A stretch of DNA of 64,000 nt from Rosenbergiella metrosideri (GTDB lineage Bacteria; Pseudomonadota; Gammaproteobacteria; Enterobacterales; Enterobacteriaceae): assembly GCF_022602565.1 (NCBI RefSeq), contig NZ_JALBCV010000013.1, positions 1 through 64,000 of the forward strand, read 5' to 3'. Below are positions 16,630 to 29,595 of this stretch, one piece after another; position 1 is the stretch's first letter, and each line of letters begins with the position of its first letter. The notes under the pieces were generated by a model. It was given only the letters and a program-made list of their open reading frames with translations. It ran no database searches and was not told where the DNA came from. The position numbers and the translations under genes were made by a program.

Positions 16630-17274
16630 ATGCAGAAAGAGCAACTTTCCGCTTTAATGGATGGCGAAGCCTTAGATCAGTCTTTACTCACTGAACTTTC
16701 TAAAGATGCCGAGTTGCAAGCGAGTTGGGAGCGTTACCATCTGGTTCGTGACACGCTTCGCGGTGATCTGGGGCAGGTCGTGCATTTCGATATCTCGGCT
16801 AAAGTGGCTGAGGCGATTGCAGCAGAACCCGTTTCCGCTACCACGGTCACACCGCTTATTGTCGAAGAGCAACCTGAACCGTCTCGCTGGCGCAAGATGG
16901 GCTTTTTCTCGAAGACGGGTGGTTGGGGTGCGCAACTTGCTCAAGTCGGTGTAGCAGCTTGCGTCTCGATGGCTGTTATTGTCGGCGTGCAGCATTACAA
17001 TCATGGCAGTGATGCAGCGACATCGGATAGCCAAGATACCCCTGCTTTTAATACCTTACCAATGATGGGTAAAGCCTCCCCTGTAAGCTTAGGCGTACCG
17101 GGTGATATGTTCGAAAACTCGTCCTCCACCGGGCAAGTACAAGAACAACGTGCTCGCATCAATGCGATGCTGCAAGATTACGAGTTACAACGCCGTCTTA
17201 ATGATGGTGATAGCTTGCCATCGACATCTTCGGTTCTTGATAAACAACAGTATTCGGGCACTGTCCACCAATAA
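16630..17274 (+). CDS. rseA: Anti-sigma-E factor RseA
   Basis: Inner-membrane protein whose cytoplasmic N-terminus (MQKEQLSALMDGEALDQSLL) binds and inhibits sigma-E. A single transmembrane helix lies near residues 100-118 (LAQVGVAACVSMAVIVGV), and the periplasmic part is cut by DegS and RseP during stress. The length of 214 residues is close to E. coli's 216. The stop codon overlaps the rseB ATG, so the two are coupled. Confidence 0.94.
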   Translation: MQKEQLSALMDGEALDQSLLTELSKDAELQASWERYHLVRDTLRGDLGQVVHFDISAKVAEAIAAEPVSATTVTPLIVEEQPEPSRWRKMGFFSKTGGWGAQLAQVGVAACVSMAVIVGVQHYNHGSDAATSDSQDTPAFNTLPMMGKASPVSLGVPGDMFENSSSTGQVQEQRARINAMLQDYELQRRLNDGDSLPSTSSVLDKQQYSGTVHQ

Positions 17275-18260
17275 TGAAAGAAAAATTTCTTCTCTCTGCC
17301 GCATTATGCGGCAGTCTGCTTTATTCCGTCTCAAGTTTTGCCGATAATAGCGCCGCCTCGTCGGATACAAAGCCCATCCAACCCTTTGTGATGCTAAAAC
17401 AGATGGATAAAGCGACTAATACGCTCAATTACCAACTCTCCTATATCACTATTAATGAGCAAGGTATTGAGTCGTTACGCTACCGTCATGCGCGGGTGAA
17501 TAATCAAGTCTTTGCACAATTGCTGCAGATGGATGGCCCACGTCGAGAGGTTATCCAACGTAATCGAGCGATCAGTTATTTTGATGCCAGTTCGGGCGTT
17601 GATCCTTTCACGCTCCCCGGCGACCATATTATCGATGGGCTACCTTCGATCTTGTTTGCGAATTTTGATCGACTAAAAGACTACTACAACTTTATCAGTG
17701 TTGGGCGTTCTCGGGTGGCTGACCGATTGTGCGATGTGGTGCGTGTCGTATCGAAGGACGGTACCCGTTTCAGCTATGCCGTTTGGTTAGACAGCGCGAG
17801 TTCGCTTCCTTTGCGTGCCGATTTGTTATCACAGGAAGGGGAAACTATCGAGCAATTCCAAGTTATTGATTTCGCAGTTGATGATCAATTACAACAAGTC
17901 ATGGCACCACTGGTGGATGCGAAACTTCCGCCGGAAATGACTTCATTGCCGAAAAATTCACACGCAAAATTAAACTGGTCGCCAGGCTGGCTCCCCGCAG
18001 GGGTTCAGGTGTTGTCACAAAGCCAGCGTCAAGTACCCGCTTTAGCGAAAAAAATTGAATCTCGTCTCTATTCCGATGGTCTTTTTACTTTTACGGTCAA
18101 TGTTTCTGCGGCGACAGGGGCAACCCCTCCGCAAACTTATAGCACTGGGCGTCGTACGCTCTACGTTGAAATACGTAATAATAAGGAAATTAGCGTTGTC
18201 GGTGAGCTCCCTCGTGAAACGGCAAAGCGTATTGCAGATTCGGTTAATACGGGTACTTAA
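17274..18260 (+). CDS. rseB: Sigma-E regulator RseB (MucB)
   Basis: Periplasmic protein that binds RseA and shields it from DegS, and responds to lipopolysaccharide intermediates. It has a signal peptide (LLSAALCGSLLYSVSSFA, cleaved near residue 23) and then the two-domain MucB/RseB structure; the conserved RYRHARVNNQ and VGRSRVADRLCDVVRV segments are visible. 328 residues, against 318 in E. coli. It starts within the rseA stop (TAATGA) and is followed after two bases by rseC. Confidence 0.93.
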   Translation: MKEKFLLSAALCGSLLYSVSSFADNSAASSDTKPIQPFVMLKQMDKATNTLNYQLSYITINEQGIESLRYRHARVNNQVFAQLLQMDGPRREVIQRNRAISYFDASSGVDPFTLPGDHIIDGLPSILFANFDRLKDYYNFISVGRSRVADRLCDVVRVVSKDGTRFSYAVWLDSASSLPLRADLLSQEGETIEQFQVIDFAVDDQLQQVMAPLVDAKLPPEMTSLPKNSHAKLNWSPGWLPAGVQVLSQSQRQVPALAKKIESRLYSDGLFTFTVNVSAATGATPPQTYSTGRRTLYVEIRNNKEISVVGELPRETAKRIADSVNTGT

Positions 18261-18262
18261 CA

Positions 18263-18742
18263 ATGATGAGAGAATGGGCGACTGTCGTGTCGTGGGACCA
18301 AGGTGTAGCGACACTGCATACTGAGGCGAAAACAACCTGTAACAGTTGTTCTGCGCGTAAAGGGTGTGGTAGCCAAATGCTGAATAAACTTGGTCCTAAA
18401 AACGCGCATGTCATGCAAGTGAATAGCGATAAGCCCTTGCAGCCCGGTCAGCGTATTGAGTTAGGGATTAAGGAAAGTAGTTTACTGAGCTCAGCCTTGA
18501 TGGTCTACATTACGCCATTAGTCGGACTCTTTATCGGTGCAGGCTTACTGCAATATTGGTTCAACACCGATATGGCCAGCGCGGGAGGAGCCTTGCTAGG
18601 TGGCGTGGGGGGATTCCTTATCGCCAAGCTGTTATCGAAGACGTTGGGTGAAAAACACGCCTTTCAGCCTGTGATATTAACGGTTGCATTAGGCCCCGAT
18701 CAATTGCGCATCGACTCTGTCTATCCTTCTCATTCTTCGTGA
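18263..18742 (+). CDS. rseC: SoxR-reducing/sigma-E regulatory protein RseC
   Basis: Inner-membrane protein with two transmembrane helices (about 75-95 and 102-120) and an N-terminal Cys cluster: Cys-x2-Cys and a further Cys within TCNSCSARKGCGS. RseC is a mild positive regulator of sigma-E and part of the Rsx system that keeps SoxR reduced. 159 residues, as in E. coli. Last gene of the rpoE operon. Confidence 0.93.
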   Translation: MMREWATVVSWDQGVATLHTEAKTTCNSCSARKGCGSQMLNKLGPKNAHVMQVNSDKPLQPGQRIELGIKESSLLSSALMVYITPLVGLFIGAGLLQYWFNTDMASAGGALLGGVGGFLIAKLLSKTLGEKHAFQPVILTVALGPDQLRIDSVYPSHSS

Positions 18743-18757
18743 CATATCGATTTATGT

Positions 18758-18800
18758 CGGCAAGCAAGCGGTATAATGCCATTTCAAGGTTTGCTTGCCG
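18758..18800. promoter_or_regulatory. Inverted repeat enclosing a TATAAT box upstream of lepA
   Basis: CGGCAAGCAA (18758-18767) and TTGCTTGCCG (18791-18800) are perfect inverted repeats. The 23-base loop contains TATAAT at 18772-18777, a good -10 box for lepA, but the -35 region is weak. It could be an operator or the remains of a terminator for rseC. Confidence 0.4.
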
Positions 18801-18968
18801 AACTCCTTGGGAATTCTTCCCGTAAATTGTCTTAAAAAAAAGCCATCCAAGGCTTTTGATATGCTGACGTCTTTGCCGCTGTCGTGTAATATGCTCCGCA
18901 GTAAAAAAGTGGGTACATGCATCATGGGTCCATTTATGTGTCCACCTGAATAAATTTTGCAGGAAACT

Positions 18969-20780
18969 ATGAAAAAATCCCCGGAAATGAAGAATATAAG
19001 AAATTTCTCCATCATTGCGCATATTGACCATGGAAAATCCACGTTATCTGATCGCTTAATCCAAACCTGTGGTGGCTTAAGTGACCGTGAAATGGCTGCC
19101 CAAGTTTTGGACTCCATGGATCTTGAGCGTGAGCGTGGAATCACTATCAAAGCACAAAGTGTGACCCTTGATTATCACGCACAGGATGGAGAAACTTATC
19201 AACTTAACTTCATTGATACGCCGGGGCACGTAGACTTCTCCTACGAAGTCTCCCGTTCTCTTGCCGCTTGTGAAGGTGCGCTACTCGTTGTGGATGCAGG
19301 GCAGGGCGTAGAAGCGCAAACCCTGGCTAACTGCTACACCGCAATTGAAATGAATCTGGAAGTTGTACCCGTATTAAACAAAATTGATCTCCCTGCAGCA
19401 GACCCTGATCGCGTTTCTCAAGAGATTGAAGATATCGTCGGGATTGATGCAACGGATGCTGTAAGATGTTCTGCTAAAACAGGATTAGGTGTTCCTGAAG
19501 TATTAGAACGCTTAGTACGTGATATTCCCCCACCGGAAGGCGACATTGACGCGCCGTTACAAGCGCTGATTATCGACTCATGGTTCGATAACTACTTAGG
19601 CGTTGTCTCCTTAATCCGTGTTAAAAATGGCGTGTTGCGTAAAGGCGATAAAATTAAAGTAATGAGTACCGGGCAGGTCTACAATGCGGATCGCCTGGGC
19701 ATCTTTACGCCAAAACGCGTTGACCGTGATGAGTTACGCAGCGGGGAAGTTGGCTGGTTAGTGTGTGCCATCAAAGATATTCTCGGTGCGCCAGTTGGGG
19801 ATACTCTGACTGCGGCGAAGCATTCGGCGGATAAACCGTTACCAGGATTTAAAAAGGTTAAACCTCAAGTTTATGCGGGACTTTTCCCTGTCAGTTCTGA
19901 TGATTACGAAAATTTCCGTGACGCGCTGGGTAAACTGAGTCTGAATGATGCCTCATTGTTCTACGAGCCAGAGAGCTCGACCGCTTTAGGCTTTGGTTTC
20001 CGTTGTGGCTTTCTTGGGTTATTACACATGGAAATCATCCAAGAGCGTTTAGAACGTGAATACGACTTGGATCTGATTACCACGGCCCCTACCGTGGTCT
20101 ATGAAGTGGTGACGACCAGTGGTGAAACACTGTATGTGGATAGTCCGTCTAAATTACCCCCACTCAATAATATCGAAGAGCTGCGCGAACCGATTGCAGA
20201 ATGTCATATGCTGCTGCCACAAGAATATCTCGGTAACGTGATTACGCTTTGTGTTGAGAAACGAGGCGTGCAGACCAATATGGTTTACCACGGAAACCAA
20301 GTTGCGCTGACGTATGATATTCCAATGGCTGAAGTCGTCTTAGACTTCTTTGACCGAATTAAATCCACGTCAAGGGGTTATGCATCGCTTGATTATAACT
20401 TCAAGCGTTTCCAAACCTCAGACATGGTTCGTGTTGATGTCATGATTAACTCAGAACGTGTCGATGCGCTTGCGCTGATCACTCACCGCGATAACTCGCA
20501 ATCTCGTGGTCGCGAGTTAGTTGAAAAAATGCGTGAACTGATTCCGCGTCAACAGTTTGATATTGCTATTCAAGCCGCAATTGGCAACCACATTATCGCC
20601 CGTTCCACCGTCAAACAATTACGTAAAAACGTCTTGGCGAAATGTTATGGCGGTGACGTGAGCCGTAAGAAGAAATTATTACAGAAACAGAAAGATGGTA
20701 AGAAACGCATGAAGCAAGTGGGTAACGTAGAGTTACCACAAGAGGCGTTCTTAGCAATTCTGCATGTTGGGAAAGATTAA
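18969..20780 (+). CDS. lepA: Elongation factor 4 (LepA)
   Basis: Ribosome-associated translational GTPase that acts on stalled or mis-translocated ribosomes and affects initiation. GTPase motifs: AHIDHGKST (G1), RGIT (G2), DTPGH (G3), NKID (G4), SAK (G5). The C-terminal LepA-specific domain ends in a Lys-rich stretch and [12 protein letters not shown]. The ATG at 18969 has GCAGGAAAC before it and gives 603 residues; ATG 18987 would give the 597 or so residues that align with E. coli. lepB follows after 17 bases and is co-transcribed. Confidence 0.95.
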   Translation: MKKSPEMKNIRNFSIIAHIDHGKSTLSDRLIQTCGGLSDREMAAQVLDSMDLERERGITIKAQSVTLDYHAQDGETYQLNFIDTPGHVDFSYEVSRSLAACEGALLVVDAGQGVEAQTLANCYTAIEMNLEVVPVLNKIDLPAADPDRVSQEIEDIVGIDATDAVRCSAKTGLGVPEVLERLVRDIPPPEGDIDAPLQALIIDSWFDNYLGVVSLIRVKNGVLRKGDKIKVMSTGQVYNADRLGIFTPKRVDRDELRSGEVGWLVCAIKDILGAPVGDTLTAAKHSADKPLPGFKKVKPQVYAGLFPVSSDDYENFRDALGKLSLNDASLFYEPESSTALGFGFRCGFLGLLHMEIIQERLEREYDLDLITTAPTVVYEVVTTSGETLYVDSPSKLPPLNNIEELREPIAECHMLLPQEYLGNVITLCVEKRGVQTNMVYHGNQVALTYDIPMAEVVLDFFDRIKSTSRGYASLDYNFKRFQTSDMVRVDVMINSERVDALALITHRDNSQSRGRELVEKMRELIPRQQFDIAIQAAIGNHIIARSTVKQLRKNVLAKCYGGDVSRKKKLLQKQKDGKKRMKQVGNVELPQEAFLAILHVGKD

Positions 20781-20797
20781 TTAATTAAGGATTGGTC

Positions 20798-21769
20798 ATG
20801 GCAAATATGTTTGCACTGATTTTGGCAGTTGCGACCTTACTCACCGGTATTGTGTGGTGTCTGGATAAATTTAAATGGGCACCGGCGCGCCGTGCTAAGC
20901 GTCAACAGGCGCAAGATCACGCGAACACGACGTTAGATAAAGCGGCGCTTGACAGCATTGCACGTCAACCAAGTTGGGTAGAGACCTCAGTATCGGTATT
21001 CCCGGTACTGGCTGTGGTTTTTATCGTGCGTTCATTTATTTATGAACCTTTCCAGATCCCATCTGGGTCGATGATGCCAACCTTACTGATTGGCGATTTT
21101 ATCTTAGTTGAGAAGTTTGCCTACGGATTAAAAGATCCCATTACGCAGACTACGCTAATCCCTACTGGGCATCCTAAGCGTGGTGATGTCGTCGTGTTCA
21201 AATATCCGAAAGATCCCTCCGTCGATTACATTAAGCGTGTGATTGGTTTACCGGGAGATAAAATTGTTTTTGATCCGGACAGTAAAACGGTAACCGTTAC
21301 CCCAGGCTGTGGCGAAGGGCATTGCGGTAACCCTGTCGCGATTAGCTACTCGTCAATGGAAAAAAGTGATTTTCTACAAACCTTTAGTGGTTTTGACGGA
21401 AACGAAGTGGGTAATGGCTTTTATCAGATCTCTAAAGCAGGTATGTTACCCGGCGGACTGCAGTTGGGTGAGCGTCAAGAAACGCTTGGTAATGTCACCC
21501 ATAACATCTTATTGGTTAATCAAGCACAGAGCCAAGTTGATGCTTACTACCAGCAAGAGGGGCAACCGCAATCAACATGGGTGGTTCCGGCTGGAGAATA
21601 CTTCATGATGGGTGACAACCGTGATAACAGTGCGGATAGCCGCTATTGGGGATTTGTTCCAGAGAAAAATCTGGTCGGAAAAGCCGTCGCTATCTGGATG
21701 AGCTTCGATAAACAAGAAGGTCAATGGCCAACAGGCGTACGATTGAGCCGTATTGGTGGTATCCATTGA
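20798..21769 (+). CDS. lepB: Signal peptidase I
   Basis: Inner-membrane serine protease that removes signal peptides from exported proteins. Two N-terminal transmembrane helices (about 4-22 and 60-76) flank a basic loop. The catalytic Ser is in PSGSMMPTLL and the catalytic Lys in IKRVIGLPGD, the Ser-Lys dyad of the family; the third block is GDNRDNSADSRYWG. 323 residues, as in E. coli. The start ATG (MANMF) follows AAGGATTGGTC. Downstream comes the rnc leader. Confidence 0.95.
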   Translation: MANMFALILAVATLLTGIVWCLDKFKWAPARRAKRQQAQDHANTTLDKAALDSIARQPSWVETSVSVFPVLAVVFIVRSFIYEPFQIPSGSMMPTLLIGDFILVEKFAYGLKDPITQTTLIPTGHPKRGDVVVFKYPKDPSVDYIKRVIGLPGDKIVFDPDSKTVTVTPGCGEGHCGNPVAISYSSMEKSDFLQTFSGFDGNEVGNGFYQISKAGMLPGGLQLGERQETLGNVTHNILLVNQAQSQVDAYYQQEGQPQSTWVVPAGEYFMMGDNRDNSADSRYWGFVPEKNLVGKAVAIWMSFDKQEGQWPTGVRLSRIGGIH

Positions 21770-21776
21770 TAGGGAG

Positions 21777-23472
<1,696 letters not shown>

Positions 23473-23475
23473 TTG

Positions 23476-24198
23476 ATGGAGGGCTGGCAGCGCGTTTTTG
23501 TTTTGCATGCTCGCCCTTACAGCGAAACGAGCTTGCTGCTCGACATCTTCAGTGAAAGTGATGGACGCGTCACTGTGCTGGCGAAAGGGGCTCGTTCACG
23601 CCGTTCCAACCTCAAAGGTGCTTTACAGCCCTTCACTCCTCTGCTCATGCGATGGGGGGGGAAAGGTGAAGTCAAAACGTTACGCAGTGCCGAGCCTGTC
23701 TCAATGGGACTGCCGTTAAGCGGGACTTACCTTTACTGCGGACTTTATGTCAATGAACTGTTGATGAGAGTCCTCGGCCAAGAAATTGGTTACTCAGCAC
23801 TTTTCTTTGATTATCTCCACTGTCTGCAATCGCTTGCTGCGCTTGATAGCTCTCCTGAGCCGGTCTTACGACGTTTCGAATTTGCGCTATTGGCGCATCT
23901 GGGGTACGGCGTAGACTTTTTACACTGCGCCGGTAGCGGTGAAGAAGTCAGTGATGAGATGACTTATAACTATCGGCAAGAACGAGGCTTTATTGCTAGT
24001 GTTGTGCCGACAGCACACACCTTCACCGGCCGTCAGTTGCGCGCCTTTTATCAGCGCGAATTTCCAGAAATTGATACACTGCGGGCGGCAAAGCGTTTTA
24101 CGCGTATGGCGTTAAAGCCGTACTTAGGGGGGCGTCCCTTAAAAAGCCAAGCACTCTTCCGGCAATTCCAGCTTCCCGTGGATAAACCGCAAGAGTGA
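23476..24198 (+). CDS. recO: DNA repair protein RecO
   Basis: Mediator protein that, with RecR, loads RecA on SSB-coated single-stranded DNA. The N-terminal OB fold ([19 protein letters not shown]) and the [20 protein letters not shown] segment are conserved, and the C-terminal helical part contains [21 protein letters not shown]. About 240 residues, against 242 in E. coli. An ATG one codon earlier is not excluded. It starts three bases after era. Confidence 0.94.
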   Translation: MEGWQRVFVLHARPYSETSLLLDIFSESDGRVTVLAKGARSRRSNLKGALQPFTPLLMRWGGKGEVKTLRSAEPVSMGLPLSGTYLYCGLYVNELLMRVLGQEIGYSALFFDYLHCLQSLAALDSSPEPVLRRFEFALLAHLGYGVDFLHCAGSGEEVSDEMTYNYRQERGFIASVVPTAHTFTGRQLRAFYQREFPEIDTLRAAKRFTRMALKPYLGGRPLKSQALFRQFQLPVDKPQE

Positions 24199-24239
24199 AT
24201 AATAGTGTCCTTTTTTCGTGACTATCTATGAGGTTTAGC

Positions 24240-24971
24240 ATGGCGGAAGTTTATTTAGGCGTAAATATTGACCATATCGCTACCGTGCGTAACGCACGAG
24301 GTACCCACTATCCGGATCCTGTTCAGGCCGCTTTTGTCGCAGAACAAGCCGGTGCTGATGGCATTACCGTGCACTTGCGTGAAGACCGCCGCCATATCAC
24401 GGACCGAGATATCGCCCTGCTGCGACAAACGATTCAGACCCGCATGAATTTAGAAATGGCGGTGACTGAAGAGATGATTAACATTGCTTGTCAAACGCGT
24501 CCGCATTTCTGCTGTCTTGTGCCGGAAAAGCGTGAAGAAGTGACTACCGAAGGTGGGTTAGACGTCGCCGGACAACAAACGAAATTAAATGAAGCAGTGG
24601 CGCGTCTACAGCAAGCGAATATCATCGTGTCACTCTTTATCGATCCTGACGTTCAGCAAATTGATGCAGCCGTGACTGCGAAAGCGCCTTTTATCGAGAT
24701 CCACACTGGTGCTTACGCAGAAGCACAGGATCCTGAGGATGTGGCAAAAGAGTTAGAACGTATTCGGGCAGCCGTGAGCTATGCCGCATCAAAAGGCTTG
24801 AAAGTGAATGCTGGCCACGGGCTGACTTACCATAACGTTCAGGCCATCGCCGCATTACCAGAGATCTATGAGCTGAATATTGGGCACGCGATTATTGGTC
24901 GTGCGTTATTTAGCGGTCTGGCGGATGCCGTTCGCGAGATGAAACAGTGCTTACAGGATGCTCGACGCTAA
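24240..24971 (+). CDS. pdxJ: Pyridoxine 5'-phosphate synthase
   Basis: Condenses 1-deoxyxylulose 5-phosphate with the PdxA product to form pyridoxine 5'-phosphate, the last ring-closing step of vitamin B6 synthesis. TIM-barrel enzyme; hallmark segments are [26 protein letters not shown], and [14 protein letters not shown]. About 243 residues. The start ATG (MAEVYLG) is preceded by GAGG. The last base of its TAA is also the first base of the acpS ATG. Confidence 0.95.
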   Translation: MAEVYLGVNIDHIATVRNARGTHYPDPVQAAFVAEQAGADGITVHLREDRRHITDRDIALLRQTIQTRMNLEMAVTEEMINIACQTRPHFCCLVPEKREEVTTEGGLDVAGQQTKLNEAVARLQQANIIVSLFIDPDVQQIDAAVTAKAPFIEIHTGAYAEAQDPEDVAKELERIRAAVSYAASKGLKVNAGHGLTYHNVQAIAALPEIYELNIGHAIIGRALFSGLADAVREMKQCLQDARR

Positions 24972-25351
24972 TGGCTATCGTGGGGCTGGGGACTGATATT
25001 GTCGAAATCTCGCGCATTGAACAGGTGATAGAACGTTCAGGTGACCGGTTAGCAAAACGAGTGCTAACCGATAGCGAATGGCAACAATATCAACAACACC
25101 ATCAACCCGTGCGATTTTTAGCGAAGCGTTTCGCGGTGAAAGAGGCGGCAGCTAAAGCCTTTGGTACGGGTATTCGTAACGGTTTAGCCTTTAATCAATT
25201 TGAAGTGTTTAATAATCCGCTCGGCAAGCCTTGTTTACGATTACTTGGGCAAGCGGAGATTCTAGCGGAGCAATTGGGTATTCAGCACCACCACGTGACG
25301 CTCGCCGATGAGCGTCGCTACGCCTGCGCAACGGTGATCTTCGAAAGTTAA
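24971..25351 (+). CDS. acpS: Holo-acyl-carrier-protein synthase
   Basis: Attaches 4'-phosphopantetheine from coenzyme A to acyl carrier protein. Diagnostic are [15 protein letters not shown] with the Mg-binding Asp, and [17 protein letters not shown]. 126 residues, as in E. coli. The ATG shares a base with the pdxJ stop. Its end overlaps the convergent yfhL gene by four bases. Confidence 0.95.
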   Translation: MAIVGLGTDIVEISRIEQVIERSGDRLAKRVLTDSEWQQYQQHHQPVRFLAKRFAVKEAAAKAFGTGIRNGLAFNQFEVFNNPLGKPCLRLLGQAEILAEQLGIQHHHVTLADERRYACATVIFES

Positions 25352-25608
25352 CCGTTTAGGGTAGGATAGAGCTGTACAAACTTTTCCCACAATTGGTCGG
25401 GTGTCTCTCGCCATATCGTATCGTGAACAATCGTATGTGAGATGGGGCAGACACTCTGGCAGGTCGGTGCCTCGTAGTGTCCGACACATTCGGTGCAACG
25501 AGTCGGGTCAATTTCATAGATTTTAGCGCCTAATGCGATGGCCTGATTAGGACACTCGGGTTCGCACATATCACAATTGATGCAGCGTTCAGTGATCAGT
25601 AATGCCAC
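25348..25608 (-). CDS. yfhL: 4Fe-4S ferredoxin YfhL
   Basis: An 86-residue ferredoxin of the YfhL (Alvin) type. Cluster-binding cysteines are seen as [14 protein letters not shown] and, with the long insert typical of this family, [18 protein letters not shown]. It is a soluble electron carrier; its physiological partner is not established from sequence. Convergent with acpS, sharing four bases. Confidence 0.93.
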   Translation of the reverse strand: MALLITERCINCDMCEPECPNQAIALGAKIYEIDPTRCTECVGHYEAPTCQSVCPISHTIVHDTIWRETPDQLWEKFVQLYPTLNG

Positions 25609-25901
25609 GTTTTTCCTCTACTCGTTAAATTCATTATTTCATTGTCGATTTGCCGCCCATCCGTTGAGGTAGGTCGTCGCTTATCTCTACTGGAGAGTAG
25701 GATAAGCTATTTTTATCGTTATTAATTTAACGTAGGACATTAATGGGGCAGTTTAGTCAGAAAACGTAAACTGAAGAGTGAGTGGTTTTAGAACGAAAAT
25801 AGGCAAGTGAGGATATAATGGGTTAGAAATAACTCAACAACAGCTTTAGTACTTTTTAGATAAAAATTGGTTTGGAAATTTAAAAATTAAGATAATAGTT
25901 A

Positions 25902-26114
25902 ATGATAGCGAGAAGCACCCCAACAGCGCTAAAAATTCTTATTAGCCTCGTCACTTTTACAGTCACTTTCCTGCTGCTGCGCCCTGCGGAGCCGGCCATA
26001 CCAGAACAGATTGTATTTTGGAGCAATGCTGCACGATTTTTCGGAGTATGTAACCCCGAAGGATTTGTCGGAATTGCGTCACTCATTGTCTGCTCCCTAG
26101 TTACTAACCCGTGA
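25902..26114 (+). CDS. Possible small membrane protein (doubtful)
   Basis: A 70-codon frame with one hydrophobic helix (LKILISLVTFTVTFLLL, about 10-26). It lies in an otherwise gene-free 600-base gap between yfhL and yfcH (25609-26212). No strong ribosome-binding site precedes the ATG, and a similar-sized frame runs antisense, so it may well be chance. I recognise no family. Confidence 0.2.
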   Translation: MIARSTPTALKILISLVTFTVTFLLLRPAEPAIPEQIVFWSNAARFFGVCNPEGFVGIASLIVCSLVTNP

Positions 26115-26212
26115 AACCATAGTCTCTCAGTCCGGGTGATTGCTTAGATATAGACTATGCTGAGTAGCAGAGTCCCCCTTGTTATGGTGGATATATAATT
26201 AAGAGGCAGGCT

Positions 26213-27112
26213 ATGAAAATTCTCATCACTGGTGCAACAGGGTTGATAGGGCAGCGTCTTACTCAGACGCTGTTAAAGCAATCACATCTTATTACTGCGT
26301 TAACGCGTTCGCCTGAGCGGGCGACTAAGCTTCTAGGCCCTCAAGTGGAACTGTTAACCTCACTCGAGGGGTTAGGGTCATTAGACGGTTTCGATGCGGT
26401 GATTAACCTTGCCGGGGAGCCAATTGCCGATAAACGCTGGACGACGGCTCAGAAACAGAAACTCTGTGACAGCCGTTGGCACTTAACGGAAAAGATTGCC
26501 GAGTTAATTAAGGCTAGCGCCCAACCACCATCAGTTTTGATCTCGGGGTCAGCGGTAGGCTATTACGGTGATCAAGGGCAAGTAGTGGTGACCGAAGAGA
26601 GCTCGCCACATCAAGAGTTTACTTGGCAGCTCTGCTCACGCTGGGAAACACTGGCGCTTGCGGCGCAAAGTCCCCATACACGAGTCTGTTTATTACGTAC
26701 CGGTGTCGTGCTGTCGAGAGAGGGCGGTGTGCTCGCAAAAATGGTAATGCCATTTCGTGTTGGTGTTGGGGGACCTTTTGGGGATGGCCAGCAATATATG
26801 CCGTGGATACATATTGACGATATGCTCAATGCGATTCTCTTCCTACTAAGCCAGCCTTCCCTGAAAGGGCCGTTTAATATGGTTGCTCCAACGCCAGTTC
26901 GTAATGAACAATTTAGTACTCAGCTAGCAAAAGTATTGCACCGCCCTTGCTTTATGCGTGTCCCTGCCGTTGCAGTCCGCTGTCTGATGGGCGAATCTGC
27001 TGTGTTAGTGTTAGGTGGGCAGCAGGCTGTTCCTCAACGACTTATTGATGCGGGTTATACGTTTCGTTATACCGCACTGCAACCCGCACTCGAAGACGTT
27101 GTCGGTAAATAG
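26213..27112 (+). CDS. yfcH: SDR-type epimerase family protein YfcH (TIGR01777)
   Basis: A 299-residue NAD(P)-binding protein of the extended SDR superfamily. The Rossmann motif [11 protein letters not shown] opens the protein, [13 protein letters not shown] is the family hallmark, [10 protein letters not shown] carries the active-site Tyr, and a C-terminal DUF1731 domain ends the protein. The substrate is unknown. In E. coli yfcH lies far from tadA, so this placement is different. GAGG precedes the ATG. Confidence 0.88.
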   Translation: MKILITGATGLIGQRLTQTLLKQSHLITALTRSPERATKLLGPQVELLTSLEGLGSLDGFDAVINLAGEPIADKRWTTAQKQKLCDSRWHLTEKIAELIKASAQPPSVLISGSAVGYYGDQGQVVVTEESSPHQEFTWQLCSRWETLALAAQSPHTRVCLLRTGVVLSREGGVLAKMVMPFRVGVGGPFGDGQQYMPWIHIDDMLNAILFLLSQPSLKGPFNMVAPTPVRNEQFSTQLAKVLHRPCFMRVPAVAVRCLMGESAVLVLGGQQAVPQRLIDAGYTFRYTALQPALEDVVGK

Positions 27113-27299
27113 AATAGGGGGAGGGGTTTCCTCCCCAAACGAGTTACCATGATGAAACCAGATTTTGTGATAGAGGATGATTTTTCAAGAAAGGGTTTAA
27201 CCCTATTATCCCCACTAAGAGTGAGTAAACTCTTTCTAAAAATATAACACCCAGCTTATATAACTTAACGACCGATAGGTGACACTCCTGCATCAATAA

Positions 27300-29326
<2,027 letters not shown>

Positions 29327-29490
29327 ATAGTTATCTCTCGGTTCTGCTCGCGATTCCCTAATGTTAGGGAGTGAATCTTTTGATTTCTTAACGCAAGACG
29401 GAGCGTATTCTGAGCAATTTAACGCCAGAGAGCAACTTTTTAAGCAATAAATGTTCATCAAATCGGAGAAGAGCTCATACGATAAAATCC

Positions 29491-29506
29491 GCGCAAACGG
29501 TTTCGT
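29491..29506 (+). promoter_or_regulatory. PurR operator of purL
   Basis: GCGCAAACGGTTTCGT matches the 16-bp PurR consensus (ACGCAAACGTTTNCNT) with few differences. It lies 90 bases upstream of purL, so purine repression is expected. Confidence 0.8.
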
Positions 29507-29595
29507 ATTGCGACGAGATTCATTATACTAGCGCCGTTTTCCCACTGTAGCGCCAGTGTATGTCAGCCAGACATACCGACGACGAGAGATGATTA

